From NCBI RefSeq assembly GCF_001457415.1, contig NZ_LN881724.1, forward strand, positions 2,046,001 to 2,110,000: a DNA stretch of 64,000 bases, in the 5' to 3' direction. Both the position numbers and the translations under genes were made by a program. The notes under the pieces were generated by a model. It was not told the origin of the DNA, did not search any database, and saw nothing but the letters and a program-made list of their open reading frames with translations. Shown piece after piece: positions 8,473 to 16,733 of the stretch. Position 1 is the stretch's first letter. Each line of letters starts with the position of its first letter. The DNA is from Gorillibacterium timonense. GTDB taxonomy: Bacteria > Bacillota > Bacilli > Paenibacillales > NBRC-103111.

Positions 8473-9784
8473 TGAAGACTTGGAACGAGAAGGCTTGGAG
8501 TGGATTATCCGACGCTCCTTCCCCGATCGCTTTGAGGTCATCCATGCCGCGAACGGACGAGCGGCCATAGAGAAAGCCGAGGACTTGCGGCCGCAAGTCG
8601 TCTTCATGGATGTGAATATGCCCGGCATTCAAGGCCTGGCCGCCCTACGCGAAATCCGCAGCCGTGCTCCTGAAACCAAGCTGGTTTTGGTGACGGCTTA
8701 TGACTATTTTTCCTATGCCAAGGAAGCCGTCTCCCTCGGTGTGAAGGAATACATCGTGAAGCCGGCTCGGCAGGACCAAATCGTAACCCTGCTGCGCCAG
8801 CTTCTGGAAGAGCTGGACCAGGATAAGCTCAAGCGCGCCGAAGAGCTGGAGCTTCGCGACCGAATGTCCCAGCTCATGCCGCTTGTTGAGAATGAACTCG
8901 CGCTGATGGTTATGGCGAAACCGGCTTTGGATGACGAAGGCAAGCAGTTTGCCGCCTGGCTCCGGTATCCGCTCGACCGCGGAATTGCCGTTGTCGCCGC
9001 TTTCCCGGATTCCGGGCATGTCGGTCAGGAGAAGAAGCTGTTTCGCTCCTTCCATGGACTGGCGACAGCCTTCGGCCCCTCAGTCAGCAGCGCACTCATT
9101 AACCGACATATGGCCATCTTCCTGCGCAAGCCTCCAGGACCATCCGAGACAGATTGGCTCCAGGAGATCCGTTTCTTTGGCGAACAGCTGATCCGACAAG
9201 CCCAGCAGCTCTTCCACTTGTTTGTTACCATCGGCATCGGCACCTTGAGCACCGGTACGGAGGGGCTTCATCAGTCGTACTTTGAAGCCGTCTTTGCCTC
9301 GACATTCGGCGAGGAAGGCAATGAGCTCTGGCTGTTTGATGAGCTCAAGTCAGAGGACAGCGCTCGGTTCAAGCAGCATAAGGACCGACTCGCTTCTCCC
9401 GATGCAAGCCCGCTTTATGTCACACAAGCGCTCGAGCAGATTCGGGAAGAGCGCGAGCAAGAGACCGTTAGCGTGTTGGATAAGGCCCGTCAGTATATCC
9501 GCGAGCGATACGCGGAAGAGCTGTCGCTCGATGAGGTCGCGGATTACGTGCACCTCAATGCCTTCTATTTCAGCAAAATCTTCAAGCAGCAGTATGGTGA
9601 AACGTTCATCGATTATTTGACAGGCTTGCGTATCGCGAAGGCCAAGGAGCTCATTGAACGGGGCGAGCTGAGTCTGAAAGAAATTTGCTTCCGTGTCGGC
9701 TACAAGGACCCCAATTACTTCAGCCGGGTTTTTCGCAAGGTCACCGGAATTGCGCCGAGTGATTATCGGGAACGGCAAAGCTGA
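8447..9784 (+). CDS. Response regulator with AraC-type DNA-binding domain (YesN type)
   Basis: The 445-residue protein has an N-terminal receiver domain (LLADDEDLEREG; phosphoacceptor Asp55 in FMDVNMPG; Lys in YIVKPARQ). A long middle region and a C-terminal AraC helix-turn-helix pair (SLDEVADYVHLNAFYFSKIF and LKEICFRVGYKDPNYFSRVF) follow. It is the partner of the kinase at 7015. The nearest plausible target is the sugar symporter gene at 10068, which follows in the same direction behind its own promoter-like region. Confidence 0.93.
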   Translation: MYRILLADDEDLEREGLEWIIRRSFPDRFEVIHAANGRAAIEKAEDLRPQVVFMDVNMPGIQGLAALREIRSRAPETKLVLVTAYDYFSYAKEAVSLGVKEYIVKPARQDQIVTLLRQLLEELDQDKLKRAEELELRDRMSQLMPLVENELALMVMAKPALDDEGKQFAAWLRYPLDRGIAVVAAFPDSGHVGQEKKLFRSFHGLATAFGPSVSSALINRHMAIFLRKPPGPSETDWLQEIRFFGEQLIRQAQQLFHLFVTIGIGTLSTGTEGLHQSYFEAVFASTFGEEGNELWLFDELKSEDSARFKQHKDRLASPDASPLYVTQALEQIREEREQETVSVLDKARQYIRERYAEELSLDEVADYVHLNAFYFSKIFKQQYGETFIDYLTGLRIAKAKELIERGELSLKEICFRVGYKDPNYFSRVFRKVTGIAPSDYRERQS

Positions 9785-9839
9785 CGAAATCAGACGCCTT
9801 CTTCCGCCACTCTCTCTTGTTTTTCGCTTGAAATCGTTG

Positions 9840-9870
9840 AAGTCCGGACCGATCGGTCTGGACTTTTTTG
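9840..9870 (+). terminator. Rho-independent terminator of the three-component operon
   Basis: AGTCCGGACC at 9841-9850, a GATC loop and GGTCTGGACT at 9855-9864 form a stem with one G-T pair, followed by six T. Confidence 0.85.
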
Positions 9871-10067
9871 CTTTTCCCTGACAAAAGGATGCTAGCCGTC
9901 TTAAATATCGCTTTTGAAAGCCGTTCAGCGCATAGAAATGCGGGTTCCGGATAAATTCGTGCAGGTGATCGTTTCTCATGAATCATGAACCGCTTGTTAT
10001 ACTAAGCCCATAAGAAAGTGAGCGGCAGTCTTGATTCAGGATTGCCACATGAGAGGAGTCCACTGTG

Positions 10068-11507
10068 ATGAGTACTTCCACGATCCCAACAGATTCGGGA
10101 CCTCGTATGAAATTCGTCTTCCTGGTCACGGCCGTCGCTGCGCTTGGCGGTTTCCTGGCTGGTTTTGACACCGCTGCCATGTCCGGTGCGAACGCATTTT
10201 TGCGTGAACGCTTTGCTCTTAGCGACTTTATGCTTGGCTGGACCGTATCTTGCTTGATCATCGGCTGCGCGATTGGCGCCGCCTTCGCCGGAGCGCTCGG
10301 CGACCGGCTTGGCCGTAAGAAGGTGCTGATCGGCGCTAGCCTTCTCTTCATCGCCGGTATTGCCGTATCCGCACTGTCGCCAAGCCTCCCTCTTCTGATC
10401 GTCTTCCGGATGATCGAAGGGCTTGGACTCGGCCTAACTTCTGCCTTATGTCCGCTCTATAATGCCGAGATCGCCCCGGCCAAATACCGCGGCAGATTGG
10501 TCGCCATGAACCAATTGGCGCTGGTGACCGGGATCTTCCTCGGTTCGCTTCTCGCATACGGGATCACCGGCCTCGGTGACGAGCTGTGGAATCAGGCGAC
10601 CGGCTGGCGGATTCTGCTCGGCATCGGCGTCGTTCCAGGTGTTCTCTTCCTGCTTTTGCTGTTTCTCGTTCCGGAGAGCCCTCGCTGGCTGATCAAGCAG
10701 GGCAAGCCGGAGAAGGCGCTGCCGATTCTGCTCAAGATTCACGGAGAAGAGCTGGCGCGCAAGGAAGTACTTGATATCAAGCAATCCTTCAAGCAAGAAG
10801 AAGGATTGGGGCATGCGACCTTGAAGGAATTGTTTGCATCCAAGCACCGGATCATCCTCGTCGTCGGCGTTATGATGGCCGTTCTACAGCAGGTGACCGG
10901 CATCAATGCGATCATGTATTATGCACCGACGATTTTCCGGCAGGCAGGAGCTGGAACGAGCGGTTCGTTGACGCAAGCCATCTTCGTCGGATTGGTCAAT
11001 CTGCTCTTCACGATTCTATCGCTGTGGCTCGTCGATAAAGCCGGTCGCAAGCTGCTGATCTTGATCGGCTCCGCCTTTATGACCGTCAGCTTGACCGTGA
11101 TCGGGTATGCCTTCTACAGCGGCAACACCTCCGGTCCACTCGTTCTAGCCGCCATTCTGGTCTATGTTGCCGCCTTTGCCGTATCGCTCGGCGCTGTCGT
11201 CTGGGTGATTCTCGCCGAGATATTCCCGAACCGCATCCGCGGCCTGGCTACAGCTGTCTGTACGATGGCCCTCTGGGCGATGGACTTTGTCGTCTCCCAG
11301 TCGTTCCCTTCTCTGATCTCTACCGCAGGCCCAGCTGTCACCTTCTGGATGTTTGCCGCGACTTCCTTGTTCACGTTCCTCTTTACCTTAGGAGTCGTTC
11401 CGGAGACGAAGGGAAAATCGCTCGAGGAGATCGAAGCGATGTGGGAGACTCATCGGCAAGACAAAGAAAACAAGGACAGATTGAAGACCAGTCTTCAGAA
11501 ATCGTGA
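10068..11507 (+). CDS. MFS sugar:H+ symporter (sugar porter family)
   Basis: A 12-helix transporter of about 479 residues. It has the sugar porter signatures GDRLGRKK (loop 2-3), VPESPRWLIK (after helix 6), QQVTGINAIMYYAPTIF (helix 7) and VPETKGKSLEEIE (end). The family includes XylE, AraE and IolT, which import xylose, arabinose or inositol with protons. AGGAG at 10054-10058 is 9 bases from ATG 10068; a GTG at 10065 is a less likely start. Its place after the three-component system suggests it imports the sugar that system senses (inference). Confidence 0.92.
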   Translation: MSTSTIPTDSGPRMKFVFLVTAVAALGGFLAGFDTAAMSGANAFLRERFALSDFMLGWTVSCLIIGCAIGAAFAGALGDRLGRKKVLIGASLLFIAGIAVSALSPSLPLLIVFRMIEGLGLGLTSALCPLYNAEIAPAKYRGRLVAMNQLALVTGIFLGSLLAYGITGLGDELWNQATGWRILLGIGVVPGVLFLLLLFLVPESPRWLIKQGKPEKALPILLKIHGEELARKEVLDIKQSFKQEEGLGHATLKELFASKHRIILVVGVMMAVLQQVTGINAIMYYAPTIFRQAGAGTSGSLTQAIFVGLVNLLFTILSLWLVDKAGRKLLILIGSAFMTVSLTVIGYAFYSGNTSGPLVLAAILVYVAAFAVSLGAVVWVILAEIFPNRIRGLATAVCTMALWAMDFVVSQSFPSLISTAGPAVTFWMFAATSLFTFLFTLGVVPETKGKSLEEIEAMWETHRQDKENKDRLKTSLQKS

Positions 11508-11576
11508 TTGCTTTCATGAAGGAACGGGTATGGGAATCCTCCCGTTCATAAGCTCTGTCGATCGTTAGCAGGCACT

Positions 11577-11620
11577 GCAAAAAGACTTTCGCCCTCGGCA
11601 CGAGAGGAAAGTCTTTTTGC
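11577..11620. terminator. Bidirectional terminator between symporter and nrdF
   Basis: GCAAAAAGACTTTC at 11577-11590 pairs perfectly with GAAAGTCTTTTTGC at 11607-11620. The stem lies between two convergent genes. Confidence 0.85.
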
Positions 11621-11643
11621 GTTCAGTTTAGCGGGAAGCTCAC

Positions 11644-12609
11644 TTATTCAAAGATAAAGTCATCATCGGTGAGCGGCTCCACATTGAGCGCACGCACGTA
11701 GCCGTTTCCCTTTTTGGAGAAAAAATCATGCTGCTTGGTGTGGGTGCTGATACCATTGAACACGATCGGATTGACTTCCTCCTCTGGGAACAGAGGGTCG
11801 AAGCCGAGGTTCATCATCGCTTTGTTGGCGTTGTAGCGAAGAAAAACTTTAACTTCATCGACGAGGCCGATCTCCGTGTAGATTTGCTCGGTATACTGCT
11901 CCTCGTTGGTATGCAGGTAGCGGAGAAGGCCGACGAGGGTTTCGTATACGCCTTTTTGCTCCTCCTCATCCAGCTCGGCGTAGATCTCCTGCGCGAGAAC
12001 GCCCACATACACGCCGTGAATGCTCTCGTCCCGGAGGATGAGATCGATGATCTCGCCGCTGCAGGTCATTTTGCCCTGTCCCGCCAGGTAAAGTGGATAG
12101 AAGAAGCCGCTGTAGAACAAGTAGCTCTCCAGCAAAACCGATGCCGACATCGCAAGGAAAAGCTGCTTTGGCGATTGGATATTCGTGTAGTATTGACGGA
12201 TCGTCTCCGCTTTCTTTTGCAGGAAGGGATTCTCCTCCACCCACTTGAAGACGGCGTCGATCTCCTCCGTCGAAGCCAGCGTCGTAAAGATGCTGCTGTA
12301 GGACTTGGCGTGGATCTGCTCCATCATCCCCATGAAGGCGAGCACGGCCTTGCGCTGCAAGCCATCCACATGCTCCATGATCTGCGGCATGCCCACTCCG
12401 CCCTGGATCGTATCGAGGAGCGTCAAGCCTCCCAGCACCTTCATATAGGCATCTCGCTGCTCCGGGCTCAACGTCACCCATACCATCTTGTCGTCTGACA
12501 AGGGGATTTCATCGTCGGTCCAAAATTGCATGATGTTCTGATCCCAGAACATCTTCGAATAATCATCATCCGGCCGGTTCCAATTCACGGCTTTGATCGC
12601 GCTCATCAC
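11644..12609 (-). CDS. nrdF: Class Ib ribonucleotide reductase, beta subunit
   Basis: This 321-residue protein carries the metal centre and tyrosyl radical that NrdE needs to reduce ribonucleotides. Typical segments are [23 protein letters not shown] at the start, [12 protein letters not shown] and [10 protein letters not shown] (metal ligands). The C terminus is rich in Asp and ends in DDDFIFE, the tail that docks to the alpha subunit. It lies 111 bases downstream of nrdE in the same direction, so nrdI-nrdE-nrdF is one operon. The intergenic stretch shows no clear promoter. Confidence 0.97.
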   Translation of the reverse strand: MMSAIKAVNWNRPDDDYSKMFWDQNIMQFWTDDEIPLSDDKMVWVTLSPEQRDAYMKVLGGLTLLDTIQGGVGMPQIMEHVDGLQRKAVLAFMGMMEQIHAKSYSSIFTTLASTEEIDAVFKWVEENPFLQKKAETIRQYYTNIQSPKQLFLAMSASVLLESYLFYSGFFYPLYLAGQGKMTCSGEIIDLILRDESIHGVYVGVLAQEIYAELDEEEQKGVYETLVGLLRYLHTNEEQYTEQIYTEIGLVDEVKVFLRYNANKAMMNLGFDPLFPEEEVNPIVFNGISTHTKQHDFFSKKGNGYVRALNVEPLTDDDFIFE

Positions 12610-12720
12610 CTTGCTCCTCCTATCTGCCTAACTCATGTATACAAACACACCCTAGCGAGGTCTTTGAACGAGGTGAATCGCGGAGACATGCTCCAGAAAG
12701 AGAGTTGTCCCCGCCCTCCG

Positions 12721-14805
12721 TTACACCGAACAGGTCAAGCATTCCTCGACGGACAGCTTGTTGGTCCGGGTGTAGTAAAGCGACTTCAGCCCTTTATGCG
12801 CCGCATACAAGTAATAACGGGCGAGCTGCCGGGTCGTCACATTGCTGTTCACGTGCAGCACCGTGGAGATGCCTTGGTCGACGTGAGCTTGAATCTCCGC
12901 GATCAGATCGAGCACCTTGAACTGATCCATCTGGTAAGCGGACTTGTAGTAGAACAGGTTGTCCGGCTGCAAATAAGGCATCGGGTAGTAGGTCGTCGAA
13001 TTGGCGTACGTGCGCGTTTCGATGCGCTCGACAACGGGCATGACGCTGGACGTCGCATTCTGAATGTAGGAAATGCTCGCTGTCGGAGCAATCGCCATCC
13101 GGTAGGCGTGATAGAGGCCGTTCGTCATGACCTTCGTCTTCAACTCCGCCCACTCGGCCGGTCCCGGGAGCTCGATTCCTTCGAAGAGCGCTTTGACGCG
13201 CTCGCTGATCGGTCGGTAATCCGTCGTGAGGTAACGGTCGAAGTAAACCCCCGTGGCGTAATCCGACCGCTCGAAATCGCAGAAGGTATCCCCTCGTTCA
13301 GCCGCGATGTCGCTGCTCTTCTCGAGCGAATAGAAGTTCATCGCCATGAAGAAGGCGCGTGCGAATTCTTGGGCCTCCCCGCTCTCATAAGCGATCTTGT
13401 TCTTCGTCAGATAGCCATGCAGGTTCATGACACCCAATCCTACCGAATGCATCTCCCGGTTCGCCTTCACCACGCCTGGCGCGTTCTGGATCGTCGTCAT
13501 ATCGCTGACTGCCGTTAGGCCGATCATGCCCTCATGAACCGATTCCCGAAGTTTGCGCTTCTCCATGACATTCACGATGTTGAGCGAGGCCAGGTTGCAG
13601 CTGATGTCCCGGCGGATGGTGTCCGCCTGGCCGTAGTCGGCGATTTCGGTCGTCTCCTGCAGCTGGAAGATCTCCGTGCACAGGTTCGACATTTTGATCT
13701 GGCCAATTCCTCCGAGCGCATGTCCCTTGTTCGCATTCGAACGATTCATGATGTACGGGTATCCCGATTCCAGCTGGACGGAGGCGATCTTTGTCAGCAT
13801 GTCCCGCGCACTCATGATCGCCTTCTTCTTCACACGGCTGTCAGCGAGGAGCGTGTCGTACATATCATCCAGGTTCATGTCGTCGAGATGAATCCCATAC
13901 GCCTTATAGACGCTGAATGGAGCGAAGATATGCAGCGGTTCGTTGTCCTGCGCCAGCTTGTAGAAGCGGTTCGGTACGATGAGGCCGATCGACAGCGTTT
14001 TGAGCCGCGTCCGCTCGTCGGCGTTGATCTTCTTGCTGTCGAGGATCTCCATGACATCCCAGCCGAAAATGTTGTAATACGCGGCGCCCGAGCCCTTGCG
14101 CTGTCCCATCTGATCGGCGTAGGAGAAAGCATCCTCCATCAGCTTGAGCACCGGCATGATGCCCTTCGCAGCGCCTTCCACACCCTTGATCGGCTCGCCT
14201 CGGCCACGCAGCTTCGAGAGATTTACGGCGACGCCTCCGCCGATCTTGGACAGCTGCATGCAGGTGTTGAGCACATAGTTAATGGAGTTAAGCGTATCGT
14301 CCATCTCCAGGAGGAAGCAGGAGACCATCTCTCCACGACGGCTCTTGCCTGCGTTCAGGAAGGTCGGCGTAGCCGGTTGAAGCCGCTGCTCCATCATGGA
14401 ACGGGCGAGCGTCAACGCGGTCTCGACATTCCCTCTGCCGAGATGCAAGGCGACGACTGCCACGCGGTCTGGATAATGCTCCAAGTACTGCGAGCGATCA
14501 TTCGTCTTCACTGCATAATCGGTATAGAATTTGGATGCCGCCATGTAGGAAGGAAATTCGAATCCGTAGACGTGGCTGGTTTCATACACCCGCTCGATTT
14601 CCTCCATCGAATAATGGGCAAGCATATCCTCATAATAGTCATTCTGAATCATATAACGGACCTTCTCGGCCGTGTCGCGGAACGTCAAGCTCTTCGCCCC
14701 GACCTCTTCCATAAACACCCTTACCGCCTCGCGGTCCTTGTCCAGCTGGTAAAATCCGTTCGGATCCAGCTTCATCAGCATGTTGTTCAATTCAATATGC
14801 CGCAA
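12721..14805 (-). CDS. nrdE: Class Ib ribonucleotide reductase, alpha subunit
   Basis: This 694-residue catalytic subunit makes deoxyribonucleotides from ribonucleoside diphosphates. The N-terminal part lacks the long ATP-cone found in class Ia enzymes. Active-site segments include MVSCFLLEMDDTLNSI, KIGGGVAVNLSKLRGRG, NLCTEIFQ and IAPTASISYIQNATSS. The C terminus ends in ECLTCSV, whose two Cys shuttle electrons from NrdH or thioredoxin. It overlaps nrdI by 14 bases. Confidence 0.97.
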   Translation of the reverse strand: MRHIELNNMLMKLDPNGFYQLDKDREAVRVFMEEVGAKSLTFRDTAEKVRYMIQNDYYEDMLAHYSMEEIERVYETSHVYGFEFPSYMAASKFYTDYAVKTNDRSQYLEHYPDRVAVVALHLGRGNVETALTLARSMMEQRLQPATPTFLNAGKSRRGEMVSCFLLEMDDTLNSINYVLNTCMQLSKIGGGVAVNLSKLRGRGEPIKGVEGAAKGIMPVLKLMEDAFSYADQMGQRKGSGAAYYNIFGWDVMEILDSKKINADERTRLKTLSIGLIVPNRFYKLAQDNEPLHIFAPFSVYKAYGIHLDDMNLDDMYDTLLADSRVKKKAIMSARDMLTKIASVQLESGYPYIMNRSNANKGHALGGIGQIKMSNLCTEIFQLQETTEIADYGQADTIRRDISCNLASLNIVNVMEKRKLRESVHEGMIGLTAVSDMTTIQNAPGVVKANREMHSVGLGVMNLHGYLTKNKIAYESGEAQEFARAFFMAMNFYSLEKSSDIAAERGDTFCDFERSDYATGVYFDRYLTTDYRPISERVKALFEGIELPGPAEWAELKTKVMTNGLYHAYRMAIAPTASISYIQNATSSVMPVVERIETRTYANSTTYYPMPYLQPDNLFYYKSAYQMDQFKVLDLIAEIQAHVDQGISTVLHVNSNVTTRQLARYYLYAAHKGLKSLYYTRTNKLSVEECLTCSV

Positions 14806-15151
14806 CCCGGCTCACCTCCATACGAAATCGTTCCGCATCTCCCATTGTGCCGGACAATTCAAACTTACCGATCACGGGAACCTCATATTTCTCCGCGATC
14901 AAATCTGCGCTGCGGGCGAACTTGTCTCCCCAATTGCGATTGCCGCTTGCAGCAACACCCAGCAGAAGATCGTGGTTCTCTCGAAGAAAAGCGGAGACCC
15001 GCTCCGGCACTTGACCGAAGCCGGTCGTATACGTCACCAATACATAAGGTTCTTCCAGCTTCAGGGAGTCATGAATTTGGATGGCGGGAAGTTTCAGCTT
15101 CTGCACGAACCTCTTCACATTGCCCGTCTTGGAATCAAAAACGACTACCAT
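14792..15151 (-). CDS. nrdI: NrdI flavodoxin-like protein
   Basis: The 119-residue flavodoxin-like protein supplies the oxidant that assembles the manganese tyrosyl-radical cofactor of NrdF. It begins MVVVFDSKTGNVKRFVQKL, an FMN phosphate-binding loop, and contains VTYTTGFGQVPE and GVAASGNRNWG, both typical of NrdI. ATG 15151 follows GGGGAG by 7 bases. The open frame extends further upstream but has no ribosome binding site there. No nrdH glutaredoxin gene is present in the operon. Confidence 0.93.
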   Translation of the reverse strand: MVVVFDSKTGNVKRFVQKLKLPAIQIHDSLKLEEPYVLVTYTTGFGQVPERVSAFLRENHDLLLGVAASGNRNWGDKFARSADLIAEKYEVPVIGKFELSGTMGDAERFRMEVSRVAAY

Positions 15152-15240
15152 TCCTGTACTCCCCTTCCTTGCTAGTCCGATCGAGCATTGGCTGAATCCT
15201 TGCTTCGAACCGCATAAAAACCCTTGTCTTCTATACACAC

Positions 15241-15254
15241 CGAACAATTGTTCG
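15241..15254. promoter_or_regulatory. LexA-type (Cheo) box in the nrd leader
   Basis: CGAACAATTGTTCG is a perfect palindrome with the GAAC-N4-GTTC core of Bacillota LexA sites. It lies about 90 bases upstream of nrdI and downstream of the predicted -10, where repressor binding could block elongation or initiation. SOS control of nrdIEF is inferred. Confidence 0.55.
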
Positions 15255-15256
15255 AA

Positions 15257-15304
15257 ACACCATATGTAGTCGGTACTACTTAATTTAACGTCAATATGTA
15301 GTGA
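15257..15304. promoter_or_regulatory. Tandem NrdR boxes of the nrd promoter
   Basis: Two 16-base sites, 15257-15272 and 15289-15304, each match the NrdR consensus (acaCwAtATaTwgtgt type) at 12 of 16 positions. They are 16 bases apart, 32 bases start to start, which is the spacing known for NrdR pairs. The promoter-proximal box occupies the spacer between the -35 and -10 elements. Confidence 0.8.
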
Positions 15305-15310
15305 TGTCAA
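15282..15310 (-). promoter_or_regulatory. Promoter of nrdIEF
   Basis: The minus strand reads TTGACA (15310-15305), a 17-base spacer filled by an NrdR box, and TAAATT (15287-15282). Confidence 0.75.
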
Positions 15311-15443
15311 TCACATTTTGTCGGCTCGACCGATGTTTTTTTGCTCGATAATTACCTATGAAAACCATGAAAACCAGCGGTGAAAGTGTAGGTTTTCGAC
15401 CTATTTTTCATGCTCATCCCTATGCCGTCAGTATTTTTTCAGC

Positions 15444-15470
15444 AAAAAGAGCTGCTCGAGGGAGCAGCTC
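15444..15470 (-). terminator. Terminator of the SOS-type operon
   Basis: GAGCTGCTC at 15449-15457 pairs with GAGCAGCTC at 15462-15470. On the minus strand TTTTT (15448-15444) follows. The rest of 15311-15597 holds no gene that I can support. Confidence 0.75.
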
Positions 15471-15597
15471 CAAATGGGAAAAGATCAACGTTTTCATTTG
15501 TGATGGTATTCACAACATCGATGCGATTTATTTAACCGCCTTAATCGTTATCGTCCTAAATCGCATGGAGGTAAGCTTGTCAATCTGCACGTAATCG

Positions 15598-15891
15598 TTA
15601 TTCCGTATCCGTTGTCCGAAAAACCTTCACATTCATTTTGTCGGCCAAGAAGGAAGGGGCAAATCGACCAAAGCTTTGGAAGTGCTCGGATGCGTTATGA
15701 GCATCGACCGCTTCCTGGTCCTTCCACTCCTCCACCATCGTATAAGCAGTCTCATCTCCCACAAGCTGCATCAACGTGTAGCGGATACAGCCAGCCTCCG
15801 CCTGCGAACCTTGAACCAACGGTTGAACCGCCTCCAAGAATGACTGCTTCTTGTCGGGGAACACCTTAAAATCGGCATGAATGATAATCAT
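15598..15891 (-). CDS. Antibiotic-biosynthesis-monooxygenase (ABM) family protein
   Basis: A 97-residue dimeric ferredoxin-like fold protein with the family pattern: N-terminal strand MIIIHADFKVFPDKK, EAGCIRYTLMQ, YTMVEEWKDQEAVDAHNASEHFQSF and a C-terminal strand. Members include quinol monooxygenases (YgiN) and heme-related enzymes, so the substrate is not predictable. It overlaps the upstream repair-type gene by ATGA and is therefore the last gene of a LexA-boxed operon, an unusual partner for DNA repair genes. Confidence 0.85.
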   Translation of the reverse strand: MIIIHADFKVFPDKKQSFLEAVQPLVQGSQAEAGCIRYTLMQLVGDETAYTMVEEWKDQEAVDAHNASEHFQSFGRFAPSFLADKMNVKVFRTTDTE

Positions 15892-16733
15892 CGTTCCTTC
15901 TCCTCCTTCTCTATTCCGGATGAATCATCAGCCGCGCTATCCTTGCCGACCAAATAAACCGCATCGGCCGATTCCGCGATCCGCGGGGACGCCATCTCCG
16001 TCAGATGCTTCCAATAGCGCTTGGGCATATGATTCATACGCCCTCTCGGGTTTATTCTTTCCTGAATGGCTATGGTTTCGTAGAACCTTTGCCACATTGT
16101 GCGATACGCTTCTTCATCGCGGCTCGCCTCCGGTAAGGTCAACTCGTCCACCTCCATGATAACATGTTCACCCGGCCGGTGCACGAGCGCCTTCTTATGG
16201 GTACGGTCATAAATGAGGAAGGCCTCCCTCTCATACCGGTCACAGAAATGGGGAGCCAGGAGCGGCAGGACCTCGTTCAAGGGTTCGATTTCGGCGACTA
16301 GCACTTGGCCGTAAGCGGAAAAACGAATGAATCCCATCCACTTGTTCACCTCACGGTTCAGGCCCTGAACCGCCTTGTGCAGGGAGTGAACGGTATCATC
16401 CGCCAGACGGTTGAGGGCATCTTGCCCTTCCCGTAAACCAAGGCGAACGTAGCGCAGCACGACCAGCTCCTTATGCGGGTGGCACGTCAAGATGCCATTC
16501 TGAATCAGATCGAGAGCTTCCTGGCCGAGCTTGCTGCGAATCCCCTGCTCGACTCTTCTCGCTTTCTCTTCGACGGTCGGAATCTCGATCACGTCAAAGA
16601 GAACCGGCTCAGCGGAACCTTCCGGTTGAATATCAATAGGGATGATCTTGCGAGCGTAGCTCTCGAAGATACAGGTCAGCAAACCGTCTGCGGTGCCATC
16701 ATAGACGAAGACTACATCTGTCCGGTAAGGCAT
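15888..16733 (-). CDS. TIGR03915-type DNA repair/modification protein
   Basis: The 281-residue product matches the family annotated as a probable DNA metabolism protein, which is regularly encoded beside a TIGR03916 radical SAM protein. It starts VVFVYDGTADGLLTCIFESYARK, has HKELVVLRYVRLGLREG in the middle, and a uracil-DNA-glycosylase-like (DUF4130) C-terminal half (KWMGFIRFSAYGQVLVAEIEP, FCDRYEREAFLIYDRTHKKAL). It overlaps the radical SAM gene by 22 bases. The chemistry is not established; partnership in DNA repair or modification is inferred from the conserved pairing and the LexA box. Confidence 0.88.
   Translation of the reverse strand: MPYRTDVVFVYDGTADGLLTCIFESYARKIIPIDIQPEGSAEPVLFDVIEIPTVEEKARRVEQGIRSKLGQEALDLIQNGILTCHPHKELVVLRYVRLGLREGQDALNRLADDTVHSLHKAVQGLNREVNKWMGFIRFSAYGQVLVAEIEPLNEVLPLLAPHFCDRYEREAFLIYDRTHKKALVHRPGEHVIMEVDELTLPEASRDEEAYRTMWQRFYETIAIQERINPRGRMNHMPKRYWKHLTEMASPRIAESADAVYLVGKDSAADDSSGIEKEEKER

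Noticed and set aside
13534-15195. Long plus-strand open frame of 553 codons
   Set aside because: It is the antisense shadow of nrdE and nrdI, with no ribosome binding site and a His/Arg-rich composition typical of such shadows.
15358-15594. Possible 78-residue protein on the plus strand
   Set aside because: It has no ribosome binding site and crosses the terminator hairpin of the repair operon. I saw no family-like pattern.
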